DNA from: Trichocoleus desertorum NBK24
GTDB lineage: Bacteria > Cyanobacteriota > Cyanobacteriia > FACHB-46
DNA length: 64,000 nucleotides
Assembly: GCF_030409055.1 (NCBI RefSeq)
Contig: NZ_CP116619.1
Location: 2,643,628 to 2,707,627, forward strand
Direction of reading: 5' to 3'
The translations under genes and the position numbers were made by a program. Within the stretch, counting starts at the first letter, position 1; each line of letters starts with the position of its first letter. The notes under the pieces are model-generated. The model was not told where the DNA came from, did not search any database, and saw only the letters and a program-made list of their open reading frames with translations. This document shows, in pieces, positions 29,943 to 38,330 of this stretch.

Positions 29943-30227
29943 ATGAATAAAGGTGAATTAGTTGACGCGATCGCTGATAAGGCGAGTGTGACCAAAAAGC
30001 AAGCAGATGCAGTCTTGACGGCGGCCCTGGAAACGATTGTTGACGCAGTTTCCAATGGCGATAAAGTCACGCTGGTCGGCTTTGGCTCTTTTGAGTCACG
30101 GGAGCGCAAGGCTCGTGAGGGACGCAATCCCAAAACGGGTGACAAAATGGAAATCCCAGCTACCAAAGTCCCTGCTTTCTCAGCAGGTAAGTTATTTAAG
30201 GAGAAGGTCTCGCCCCCGGAAAAATAG
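29943..30227 (+). CDS. hup: HU-family nucleoid protein
   Basis: 94 residues. The HU/IHF fold is clear: 'MNKGELVDAIADKASVTKKQ', 'GDKVTLVGFGSFESRERKAR', then the DNA-binding arm 'REGRNPKTGDKMEIPA' with the minor-groove Pro, and 'PAFSAGKLFKEKV'. This is the single HU of cyanobacteria (also called HanA). A strong ribosome site fits a high-level product. cobD begins only 26 nt downstream, so part of its mRNA may come from the HU promoter. Confidence 0.97.
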   Translation: MNKGELVDAIADKASVTKKQADAVLTAALETIVDAVSNGDKVTLVGFGSFESRERKAREGRNPKTGDKMEIPATKVPAFSAGKLFKEKVSPPEK

Positions 30228-30253
30228 CTACTTTTCGTTAGCGAGGCTGCTCT

Positions 30254-31333
30254 TTGAGCCGTCCAATTCACGGGGGGAATTTAGCTTGGGCAGCGGCGCT
30301 GGCAGGCTGTCCCCCTGCGGCTATTCTCGATTTTTCTGCCAGTATTAATCCTTTAGGTCCTCCTGAGTCTGCGATTGCGGCGATTCAGACTCACTTATCC
30401 GAGCTGACAGCCTATCCTGATCCAGACTACGGTCAACTCCGATCTGTTCTTAGCCAGACTCATAGCTTACCTATAGATTGGCTTTTGCCAGGGAATGGCT
30501 CGGCTGAATTGTTGACCTGGGCTTGCTGGGATTTATCGAAGCTGGAGGTGACTGGCTTAGTTACCCCCGCGTTTAGCGACTATTCGCGGGCACTAAAAGC
30601 ATTTAACAGTTCTGTGCTTGAGTGCCCTTTCGACAATTTTGGTTGGCCGATTTTGGATGTTGGCTTGGTGCTTGAAACCCTAACATCCAAAATCTCACCT
30701 CAAACCAGCGGTTTGCTGCTCAATAATCCTCATAATCCGACCGGACAGCTATTTTCTAGAGAGAGTATCCTGCCTTATTTAGAGCAGTTTGCTTTGGTGG
30801 TGGTGGATGAAGCCTTTATGGATTTCTTGCCGCCAGGGCAGCAGCAAAGCTTGAGCGACGTAGTACAGGACTACCCCAACTTAGTGATCTTACGATCGCT
30901 GACGAAGTTCTACAGTTTGCCTGGTTTACGTTTAGGGTATGCGATCGCCCATCCTGACCGTTTGCAGCGCTGGCAGCAATGTCGTGACCCCTGGCCTGTA
31001 AATGTGCTGGCCGCAGGAGCCGCAGCCGCAGTGATGCAGGATGTCGCCTTTCAAGAGCAAACTTGGGCTTGGTTGCCAACGGCGCGATCGCAACTTTACG
31101 AAGGTTTGGCTCAATTACCAGGGCTGCAACCTTATACGGGTGCCGCCAATTTTTTATTAGTCAAGTCGGCGCAGTCGAGTGTAGAGCTGCAAAAAAAGCT
31201 GCTGCTGCGTCATCAAATTTTGATTCGGGATTGTCTCAGCTTTCCAGAATTGGGCGATCGCTATTTTCGGGTTGCCGTGCGCTTGGAGGCGGACAATCAA
31301 CGATTAATCGCAGGGTTGGCTGAGATTCTTTAA
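30254..31333 (+). CDS. cobD: Threonine-phosphate decarboxylase CobD (PLP-dependent)
   Basis: 359 residues. The 'IHGGNLAWAAALAG' and 'ILDFSASINPLGPP' opening is typical of CobD, which makes (R)-1-amino-2-propanol phosphate for the corrinoid nucleotide loop. Further signatures are 'LLPGNGSAELLTW', 'NNPHNPTGQLF', 'VVVDEAFMDF' and the PLP lysine in 'SLTKFYSLPGLRLGY' (Lys218). The close relative is histidinol-phosphate aminotransferase; the N-terminus favours CobD. The start is a TTG at 30254, and no ribosome site stands out. A corrinoid adenosyltransferase-like gene lies 3 kb away. Confidence 0.87.
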   Translation: MSRPIHGGNLAWAAALAGCPPAAILDFSASINPLGPPESAIAAIQTHLSELTAYPDPDYGQLRSVLSQTHSLPIDWLLPGNGSAELLTWACWDLSKLEVTGLVTPAFSDYSRALKAFNSSVLECPFDNFGWPILDVGLVLETLTSKISPQTSGLLLNNPHNPTGQLFSRESILPYLEQFALVVVDEAFMDFLPPGQQQSLSDVVQDYPNLVILRSLTKFYSLPGLRLGYAIAHPDRLQRWQQCRDPWPVNVLAAGAAAAVMQDVAFQEQTWAWLPTARSQLYEGLAQLPGLQPYTGAANFLLVKSAQSSVELQKKLLLRHQILIRDCLSFPELGDRYFRVAVRLEADNQRLIAGLAEIL

Positions 31334-31398
31334 GAGGTTGCTGAAGAGCTTAGCCAATCTAATAACCGATTCAAATAACTTGGTGAACGACTAAAAGC

Positions 31399-32862
31399 AT
31401 GTCAGTTGAATACGACTTGGTAGTAATTGGTGGCACCCCTGCGGGCGGGTATGCAGCGAAGATGGCTGCCGAGTTGAAAGCGCGTGTGGCTTGGGTTGTG
31501 CCCGAAACGTGGGGGGAGGTAGATTCAGAGTCATCAGGGATTACCCATTATGCCCTGGCTCATTTGGGTCAGATGTCGCAACAGTTTTACCAAAGCCAAT
31601 TCTTTTTGTCAGGGCAGGCAACTGATACAGGAGCTTTAACCCTGGCTGAGCACTGGCCGATTATGGGGCAGTGGATACAGCGAGTTGCGGCTAACTGGGA
31701 AGAACAAACATCACCCACTGTGCTGTCAGCGCTAGGAGTTGAAGTAATTTTCAGCTCAGGGCAATTTTGTCGTCGGCCTCGGTTTGCTTTTAGTGTCCGC
31801 GATCGCTTGCTCCGAGCCCGTTCTTACCTGTTGGCTTTAGAGAGTGGCCCAGTGGTGCCAGAGATTGCGGGGTTGAGCAGTACTGGATTTGTCTCGGCAG
31901 CTCAGGTTAGTGGATGGTTTGCCAACCAGAATTTGCCGAAATCGGTGGTGATTTTGGGGGGTGATCCAACCGGAATTGCTCTGGCTCAAGCTTTGGTGCG
32001 GCTGAATACTCAGGTGACGTTGGTTGTGGAGAGCGATCGCATTTTGCCCCATGAAGATGCAGAAGTGGCGTTTTTACTGCAAGCCCAGTTGGAAGCCACA
32101 GGGGTTCGCATTTTGACTGATACGCCTGTAACTCAGGTGCGGCAAATTGAGCAGCAAAAATGGGTGCAGGTGGGAAACCAGGCGATCGCTGTAGATGAAA
32201 TTGTATTGGCAATGGGGCAGCAACCGCAGCTAGAGTCTCTTAATTTAGAGGCGGCGGGAGTGCAATGGTCAGCACCGGGAATTTGGTGCAACCAAAAATT
32301 ACAAACCACAAATTCCAGGGTTTATGTCTGTGGCAACCCGATCGCAGGTAATTTGTTGCCTCATGTCGCGCAATATGAAGCCGCGATCGCCCTCAGAAAT
32401 GCGCTCTTTTTTCCGCGTTACAGGGCCAACCACCAAGGAATTCCCCTGACGTTGACTACCGCTCCAGCCTTGGCGAGAGTGGGCTTGACAGAGCAAGCAG
32501 CCAGACGACGCTATGGCAAAGCGGTGTTGGTGCTACGGCAGGACTTCAAAAGTTTGGCGCAGGCACAGATTCGCGGAGAAACCACCGGACTGTGTAAGTT
32601 GGTGGTGCATCGCAATGGCTCGATTTTGGGTGCCCATATTTTAGGGCCAGAGGCCAATGAGCTGATTGCGGTGATGGCTCTAGCTATGCGACAGCAGCTC
32701 AAGATTGAGGCGATCGCTGATTTAACGACTGCCTCCCCTACGTTTTCGGAAATCCTGAGTCAAACAGCGGCGGAATGGCAGCTCCACCGCTTTCAGCACA
32801 ACTCAATGTGGCAAAACTTTTTAGAAGCTTGGTTAAATCTCCGGCGATCTTGGTCTTCCTAG
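31399..32862 (+). CDS. FAD/NAD-binding oxidoreductase, mercuric/lipoamide reductase-like but without the redox disulfide
   Basis: 487 residues. The FAD loop 'VVIGGTPAGGYAA' (8-20), the NAD loop 'VVILGGDPTGIALAQAL', the 'VYVCGNPIAG' FAD motif and the C-terminal dimerisation domain match the pyridine-nucleotide disulfide reductase family. The normal active-site region with Cys-x4-Cys after the first FAD helix is replaced by 'ETWGEVDSESSGITHYAL', with no Cys at all. The C-terminal His-Pro of the catalytic pair is also changed ('TASPTFSE'). The protein can thus bind FAD and NAD(P)H but is unlikely to reduce disulfides. Function unknown. Confidence 0.83.
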   Translation: MSVEYDLVVIGGTPAGGYAAKMAAELKARVAWVVPETWGEVDSESSGITHYALAHLGQMSQQFYQSQFFLSGQATDTGALTLAEHWPIMGQWIQRVAANWEEQTSPTVLSALGVEVIFSSGQFCRRPRFAFSVRDRLLRARSYLLALESGPVVPEIAGLSSTGFVSAAQVSGWFANQNLPKSVVILGGDPTGIALAQALVRLNTQVTLVVESDRILPHEDAEVAFLLQAQLEATGVRILTDTPVTQVRQIEQQKWVQVGNQAIAVDEIVLAMGQQPQLESLNLEAAGVQWSAPGIWCNQKLQTTNSRVYVCGNPIAGNLLPHVAQYEAAIALRNALFFPRYRANHQGIPLTLTTAPALARVGLTEQAARRRYGKAVLVLRQDFKSLAQAQIRGETTGLCKLVVHRNGSILGAHILGPEANELIAVMALAMRQQLKIEAIADLTTASPTFSEILSQTAAEWQLHRFQHNSMWQNFLEAWLNLRRSWSS

Positions 32863-32894
32863 CGCCAAATTAGCCGATGTTTTAGACTCGCGCC

Positions 32895-33494
32895 TCAGAC
32901 TCGCGCCAGTGTCACGGCTTCTGGTTGATCTTGATATTTACCTCGACGAGTTTCGTAACTGACTGCGCAAGGCTCCCCTTCTAGAAATAGGAGTTGCACC
33001 ACGCCTTCATTGGCATAAATGCGGCAATCAGCGCTGGAAGAGTTAGAAAACTCTAGAGTAAGGTGCCCGCGCCAGCCCGCCTCAGCAGGTGTGAGGTTGG
33101 CGATGATTCCTGCTCTGGCATAGGTTGACTTGCCGATGCAAATAACCGTGACATTGGTAGGAACTTCCAACTTCTCTAGGGCGACTCCCAAAGCATAGGA
33201 GTGGGCGGGCAGTACGAAATAGCTACCATTGCTATCTGTATGCAGCTTAGTCGGCTCTAAATTTTCTGGGTTGAAGTTTTTCGGATCGATCACAGTGCCG
33301 GGAATGTGGCGGAAAATACGAAACTCGGCAGGTGATAAACGAATGTCGTAGCCATAGCTCGATAGACCATAACTAATGACAGGTCGAATTGCTAAGTTGG
33401 CATCACCGGAAACTTCCCGAACCAACTGTGGCTCAAACGGCACGATCATGCCTTTTGCTGCCATTGCTGTAATCCATGTATCGTTCTTAATCAT
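32895..33494 (-). CDS. dcd: dCTP deaminase
   Basis: About 199 residues from the ATG at 33494 (MIKNDTWI); a further 12 upstream codons are in frame but look like leader. Signatures: 'GLSSYGYDIRLS', 'GKSTYARAGIIANLTPAEAG' with the nucleotide-binding region, 'AEAGWRGHLTLEFSNSS' with the catalytic Glu, and 'ANEGVVQLLFLEG'. The enzyme converts dCTP to dUTP for thymidylate supply and is a trimer. Length and motifs are normal. Confidence 0.95.
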   Translation of the reverse strand: MIKNDTWITAMAAKGMIVPFEPQLVREVSGDANLAIRPVISYGLSSYGYDIRLSPAEFRIFRHIPGTVIDPKNFNPENLEPTKLHTDSNGSYFVLPAHSYALGVALEKLEVPTNVTVICIGKSTYARAGIIANLTPAEAGWRGHLTLEFSNSSSADCRIYANEGVVQLLFLEGEPCAVSYETRRGKYQDQPEAVTLARV

Positions 33495-33619
33495 CCCGCT
33501 TCCCCAAACTCCGAATCCCATGTTTCCCAAAGCAGAGTTAAATTACACCCATAACTGTCACCAGGGCAATATTCCGTGCTAATTCGTGATGTCTAGCTGA
33601 TAACTATGAGCTTGATTAG

Positions 33620-34201
33620 CTAAGGTTGATGGCTGCGGCGAAGTTCTGTGATTTGATCGGCAACGTCCAAGATCGCTTGCGGCATTTCTGGCCCAGTTAA
33701 AATTACATCTACATAGCTAGGCCGCTTCTGTAAGAAAGCCAGCACTTCTGTTTCTGCAATCAAGTCGAAGTTAATCGCCAAGCTTAATTCATCTAAGACG
33801 ACTAGATCATACTTGCCTTGCATCACTACGGCTTGTGTGTGGTGCCACAAATCTAGAAGCGATCGCATTTCTGTCTCGTCTAGATGAGGGGTGTCGATGC
33901 AACGAGGCAAATCGCAGCGAATCCAATCCAGATTTTGCCCTAGCCGTACTGGATGCTCGTAGCCTTGCCCAATGCCACCCTTGAGAAACTGCACTACTAA
34001 GACTGATGTGCCTTGCCCTGCGATTCTGAGTGCTTGCGCCATCACACTGGTGAAGAAGCTGCGATGCGAGCAAGTAAAAACCTGTACCAATCCTTCGATC
34101 GCGTGGGGGAATCGACGACTCACCTCTACAGCAACTCGACGTTCTCCAACACCTTGCGTTTTGAGGGGATTTAGGGCTGGGGTTTCAATTTGGGAAACCA
34201 T
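33620..34201 (-). CDS. Cob(I)yrinic acid a,c-diamide adenosyltransferase-like P-loop protein
   Basis: About 193 residues. The overall pattern is that of the BtuR/CobO family ('LRIAGQGTSVLVVQFLKGG', 'DLVVLDELSLAINF', 'VDVILTGPEMPQAILDVADQ'). The Walker A loop at 'VFTCSHRSFFTSVMAQ' lacks the Gly-Lys-Thr of true CobO/BtuR. As I recall, cyanobacterial homologues share this replacement. Walker B ('VVLDE') is intact. It could be a divergent corrinoid adenosyltransferase or a repurposed relative. ATG 34201 is preferred to a GTG four codons earlier. cobD nearby gives some support for a corrinoid role. Confidence 0.75.
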   Translation of the reverse strand: MVSQIETPALNPLKTQGVGERRVAVEVSRRFPHAIEGLVQVFTCSHRSFFTSVMAQALRIAGQGTSVLVVQFLKGGIGQGYEHPVRLGQNLDWIRCDLPRCIDTPHLDETEMRSLLDLWHHTQAVVMQGKYDLVVLDELSLAINFDLIAETEVLAFLQKRPSYVDVILTGPEMPQAILDVADQITELRRSHQP

Positions 34202-34537
34202 AAGGCACGTCACGATCCAGTCAGGGCTTTAAATCGGGCAATTCAGGCAGTAGACGCAGCGTAGAAAGCAAAATATAGCGTGTATTGCTTCCAACACCCC
34301 TCATCAAACACTAGATGTGTGAGTACGTCAATAGTTGCTAGTAGCCGTATTTCTATTACGCCAAGTCTAAGCCCAGAAAACATCTAGAGCAGGAGAGAAC
34401 TAAGGAAGCTTAACAATGAACTCTCGTCAGCCTCAACTTTGCCTTAACTCCCGCACAATGTCTTGAGTGAGATTTTTTGACCAGAGGGAATCGAAGGGAC
34501 AAAGAAGCTGGCGGTTTTCTGGAGAGAGCCAAATCCA
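34202..34537. other. Intergenic region, nothing recognised
   Basis: 336 bp with no credible open frame, RNA gene or strong inverted repeat that I can find. It lies at the left edge of the accessory region. Confidence 0.5.
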
Positions 34538-34765
34538 GTGCGTTTCTACGTCGGCTGGTACAACCTCAATAAAGCGATTGAGTCCCAAAAAAGACCAAAA
34601 TTGAGGATATATCTGGACTCCAACTTGGATAAGCTGGTGAATGCGATCGCCACCATTCGGGATGAGTCGATTAGTGCAGTTGTAGCGGAAGCACTAGAGT
34701 TATGGCTGCAACAGCCCCAACAGCAAGAAATTGTTGAAAAGCATCGATTGGATAAGTTGGATTAA
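34538..34765 (+). CDS. Small ribbon-helix-helix-like DNA-binding protein
   Basis: 75 residues from GTG 34538. The segment 'KLRIYLDSNLDKLVNAIATI' followed by 'ESISAVVAEALELWL' has the beta strand, helix, turn, helix pattern of CopG/Arc-type (RHH) proteins, which are often antitoxins or plasmid/phage regulators. No toxin gene is adjacent: the next gene is convergent. It carries a HIP1 site, so it belongs to the resident sequence rather than the AT-rich cassette next to it. The true start may be further in, near the RHH core. Confidence 0.6.
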   Translation: MRFYVGWYNLNKAIESQKRPKLRIYLDSNLDKLVNAIATIRDESISAVVAEALELWLQQPQQQEIVEKHRLDKLD

Positions 34766-34902
34766 GGCTAAGCAAGCTAATTGCGTTAGTAGCGAGCCAA
34801 TAAAAAGGGTTTTAATTAGCTGACAAAGGTGATCGTCAATGGCACCTATCTTCAGAAATATTTGTCAATAATCTTTATCAAATCTATTAAATTAGCGCTA
34901 AC

Positions 34903-35595
34903 CTACGGTTGGCGTAGGTAATGCTTGTTTTGCAAAGCTTCCAAAACTAACCGCTTTACTTCATCCATAATTTTGAATGCAGCACTTCTTAAAACCAAAT
35001 ATTCTTCCAACCCAATTCCTGATGTTGATTCGCCATGTGCAATCTTATTGCGGTAATTTAAAAGCCGATTAATATCTCCTTCAACATGCTTCAATTGCTC
35101 ATGAGAAAATCCAAGACGGTATAAATTCTTTCTTAAAACAACAGGTTTAAGGTTTGATTCAGTATCTACTAAATTCTCAGGAATCCTTACAGGTCTATCC
35201 TCAAACTTTGCAGATTGCTCCACGAATTCTCGATGTCTAGCAAACTGATGAAGCTCCGTTTCATCAGGCAGCACCTTTTGGAATTCAGGACATTTTTTCT
35301 CAGGATTTCTTAAAGCTTTAAATAAATCTGACAAGGATGCAGCAGCGATAGCATGATTTGCTTCTCCGCACTTAATATTTATAGAATTTATATTATTTAC
35401 ATAAAGAGCAAGTACAAATTTACAAAAGCCTTCGAAATGAGCATAGAGAAGTAGGACAAGAACTCTACGAAATTGATCTTGCTTATCTAGAGAAACAACG
35501 GTTGATTGATTCTGAAAGAACCTTATTTCATCATATCGCCAAGTTTGTTCAGCCTCAATTTCTGCCAACACAGTTGCAATATCTATGATACTCAT
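34903..35595 (-). CDS. MAE_28990/MAE_18760-like HEPN nuclease
   Basis: 230 residues, all-helical. The C-terminal part has the HEPN catalytic motif R-x4-H as 'NYRNKIAHGE' (Arg182, His187), the RNA-cleaving signature of HEPN toxins. 'LLLYAHFEGFCKFVLALYV' is the conserved first half of this family. It is the last gene of a three-gene operon: its ATG overlaps the DUF262 stop (ATGA). HEPN proteins of this type are reported near restriction-modification and abortive-infection genes, and a role as the killing effector is the natural inference. AT-rich and without HIP1. Confidence 0.87.
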   Translation of the reverse strand: MSIIDIATVLAEIEAEQTWRYDEIRFFQNQSTVVSLDKQDQFRRVLVLLLYAHFEGFCKFVLALYVNNINSINIKCGEANHAIAAASLSDLFKALRNPEKKCPEFQKVLPDETELHQFARHREFVEQSAKFEDRPVRIPENLVDTESNLKPVVLRKNLYRLGFSHEQLKHVEGDINRLLNYRNKIAHGESTSGIGLEEYLVLRSAAFKIMDEVKRLVLEALQNKHYLRQP

Positions 35596-36749
35596 ACTGC
35601 ATTTTCAACTCTAATGCTGACGAATTCGATACGATCTCGAAGAGGACCTCTTGAATTTTTACCTCCACCTGTTGTTAAACGAATAAACTCTGTATCGTAC
35701 TTTATTGATTCAAAAATATTTTTCAAAATTTGAATCACTTCCTCACTTTCAGGGTCGATTCGTTGTAAACTGGCTTGCAATCCAATAGTAAAAGCTTCAA
35801 AGTGGTATATGGCAAAGTTTCTCGTTAATTTATTGCGTGCTTGGTTAGCAGGAGCAAAAGCGTGCTCACCAAGAGTTTTTTGAAAAATTAAAAACGTTTT
35901 ACGAAAGACAGCTCCTTCATTCTCATAATCAAATGGAAGACTTTTTGCTGGCTCTGGATCAGAAACACGTTCCATATACTCAGTTAGAAAATCTCGTACA
36001 TCATGTGAAAAATTATCGCGATAGTTCTTAAAAGCGAAAAATCTTAATACTAATTCTTGATCATAAGAACCTAGTAACCTCTCTTGATTCAAACTGCCTA
36101 TACAATCACAGAAAACATCTTCCTTACTAAGTTCAATAATAAAATCATTAAATTTCGGATCAAGAAGTCGAATAGTACAATTGCGAAGCTGCTGATCAGT
36201 TAATAGTAATCCACCTGTATTTAGACGTTTAAACATATGATATTTAAATTTAGGATCGCTAGCTTTTCTTACTACCTCAACCCTCACAAAAGCGCGTTTA
36301 AGCCTAATTTGCAGAGCAGTTCCTAAATCATCAAAAGTTCTACCATTTAATTCTTTAACAATATCGCACTCTGACAGCATCAGCTTATCACCATGCTTAA
36401 TAGTTGGATCAAGATGCTCAGCTTCTAATTCACCCCGAAAATGTAAATAAGATGATAACCGCTGAAGCCCATCTATAAGCATGTACTTTCCATCACTACT
36501 TTCAATAACGTAAATTGGAGGAACAGGCATCTCTAATAAAAGTGACTCAATGAAACGAGAACGCGCGCCTTCAGACCACTGGAACAAACGTTGATAGTCA
36601 GGATTTATATCTAGTTCACCATTTTTATACATATCTAATAATTCATTGAAAGAAATATCAAGGCTCTGAGTATGAACTCTCTCAATCTGAGTTTCGATAG
36701 CACTAATTAGCTCAACTACCTTTTGCCCCTGGGTATCTGAAGATGTCAT
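35592..36749 (-). CDS. DUF262 domain protein (GmrSD-N/ParB-like)
   Basis: 385 residues. DUF262 marks: 'NPDYQRLFQWSEGARSRFIE' (49-68), 'EMPVPPIYV' and the nucleotide-binding/catalytic motif DGLQR (93-97; the family consensus is DGQQR), then 'LKRAFVRVEVV' and 'FKRLNTGG'. DUF262 is the N-terminal half of GmrS/GmrD-type modification-dependent restriction enzymes and of several other defence systems; here it is alone, with no HNH (DUF1524) partner domain. It is 16 nt downstream of the methyltransferase (GAGG ribosome site within that gap) and overlaps the HEPN start by 4 nt. Confidence 0.9.
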   Translation of the reverse strand: MTSSDTQGQKVVELISAIETQIERVHTQSLDISFNELLDMYKNGELDINPDYQRLFQWSEGARSRFIESLLLEMPVPPIYVIESSDGKYMLIDGLQRLSSYLHFRGELEAEHLDPTIKHGDKLMLSECDIVKELNGRTFDDLGTALQIRLKRAFVRVEVVRKASDPKFKYHMFKRLNTGGLLLTDQQLRNCTIRLLDPKFNDFIIELSKEDVFCDCIGSLNQERLLGSYDQELVLRFFAFKNYRDNFSHDVRDFLTEYMERVSDPEPAKSLPFDYENEGAVFRKTFLIFQKTLGEHAFAPANQARNKLTRNFAIYHFEAFTIGLQASLQRIDPESEEVIQILKNIFESIKYDTEFIRLTTGGGKNSRGPLRDRIEFVSIRVENAV

Positions 36750-36765
36750 TTACAACCTCACTTCG

Positions 36766-38094
36766 TTAATTATTTAAGAAACAAAGAACGCTCTCAGTCA
36801 GTTTGTTTCTTTTGTACTTATTTGATCTTGGATTGATGTATGACATTGTCCTAGTTAAGGAAAAATCAACTTTTCGTTCTAATTCCAATCCATTATTACG
36901 TGCCATTTCAATGAATATCTGAGGTAGATTGTTGTGTAGCTCTTTGTAGTAAGAATCTTGAACTACAAGAACACATATTCCGTTGTGCTGGAGTATGCGG
37001 CTAAGCTCTAGAAATGATTTGTATATTGCATCGAAATACTGAATATGATTTTTGTAATAATAGGTCTTTGAGGCTTTCGATTCGTGAGCTATTAGTTCCT
37101 CAAGGAATAGATTACATGTTTTTCCCCACGATGGTAGAGGGTCAATATATTCTGATGGAACTGTTGAAGTACCAATTAGCTTTCTACGAAGATTCCGAAA
37201 GTCGCTATCCAATCTGTATCCAAGTAAAGCAAGCTCTGGCATAGTTGCTACTGCGTAGTCAATTCGAGTGCAGTAGGGAGGCGATGATAGGATGAAATCA
37301 ACAGATCTATCGGAAATAGGTAAGGCTTCAGACGAAGCTACTTCAATTGAAGCTTTTCCTGTATTATATTTACTGTCAAAAGCTTTATTGCTCATAGCTT
37401 GTATCATTTCCTTGGTTTCTATACTAAATTTTTCAATAATCGCCTCTTTGCTTGGTTGAAGCCTATATGACGGGCTTTTAGGCTTTTTTATCCAAGTCGG
37501 ATTTGATGTAATAAAATCATTAATCAATCTGCGAGCACAACGAAAAAGAGCAGTGTAGAAGAAAGCAGCAATATCTGAAAGAGAGCTGAAGTTATTTCGA
37601 ACTATCAACGGTTTATAATCTTCACTGTCAACAAGAAGGATTTGCAAAGCCTTTTCAATTTTACGTATTATCGTTACGCTACTAGGAGTCATCCATGTGC
37701 ATAATGGATCTTCCTCATTAGCAACTAATAGATCATCTTTTAAGGCTTTGCCTATAATGTCTATAGCAATAGGCCATAAACTGGCGCTCTCTCGTACATT
37801 GAGCATACTTGCCTTTGCTGCAATAACCATCACTGGATTGAGATCATATCCCTGCGTGTGATAGCCAAGTTTGATAGCTGTTGTTGTTGTTGTTCCACTT
37901 CCATTCCAAGGATCGACAATTCTTGTCCTTTGCTGGAGATCTATTGAAGTGAGAAGTGAATATGTAAAAGATTGTGAGAATCCAGCATAATATGGATATA
38001 TGTTGGTATGTCTAACACGATTTCCACAAACTTGTTTGGGATTTTGGATGATAAGGTCGCTAATTAACTTACTCATATACCTTAAGATTTTCAT
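36766..38094 (-). CDS. SAM-dependent DNA methyltransferase
   Basis: 442 residues. Motif I is 'IVDPWNGSGTTTTTA' (from about 59, resembling DPFxGSGTT) and motif IV is 'ILSSPPYCTRIDY' (SPPY at 271-274), which favours N4-cytosine or N6-adenine amino-methylation of DNA. Motif I precedes IV, unlike the beta class of SPPY enzymes. A long helical stretch (90-250) between them could be the target-recognition region. First gene of the AT-rich operon with DUF262 and HEPN genes. No restriction endonuclease gene is present, so the DUF262/HEPN pair may replace it. The start at ATG 38094 is plausible; ATG at codon 7 is an alternative. Confidence 0.87.
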   Translation of the reverse strand: MKILRYMSKLISDLIIQNPKQVCGNRVRHTNIYPYYAGFSQSFTYSLLTSIDLQQRTRIVDPWNGSGTTTTTAIKLGYHTQGYDLNPVMVIAAKASMLNVRESASLWPIAIDIIGKALKDDLLVANEEDPLCTWMTPSSVTIIRKIEKALQILLVDSEDYKPLIVRNNFSSLSDIAAFFYTALFRCARRLINDFITSNPTWIKKPKSPSYRLQPSKEAIIEKFSIETKEMIQAMSNKAFDSKYNTGKASIEVASSEALPISDRSVDFILSSPPYCTRIDYAVATMPELALLGYRLDSDFRNLRRKLIGTSTVPSEYIDPLPSWGKTCNLFLEELIAHESKASKTYYYKNHIQYFDAIYKSFLELSRILQHNGICVLVVQDSYYKELHNNLPQIFIEMARNNGLELERKVDFSLTRTMSYINPRSNKYKRNKLTESVLCFLNN

Positions 38095-38330
38095 CGTTGA
38101 AAATCATTATTACATTGCTGCGTTAACGGGTTGATTAGCATTAGTGCCCATATCCCTTAGTAGATGAATTAATTTGTTTCACCAAGCACTCGAAAGGTAT
38201 ATCGTTCTATCACAACTGCTGCAAGTTTTTTCACTGAATGCATCCCAAATACTAATAAGGAAGCCGCACCAGTGTAGGATCAACCTAGCAGATAACTCAA
38301 AGCGATCGCCCTCTCTTTAAACTTCAATCA

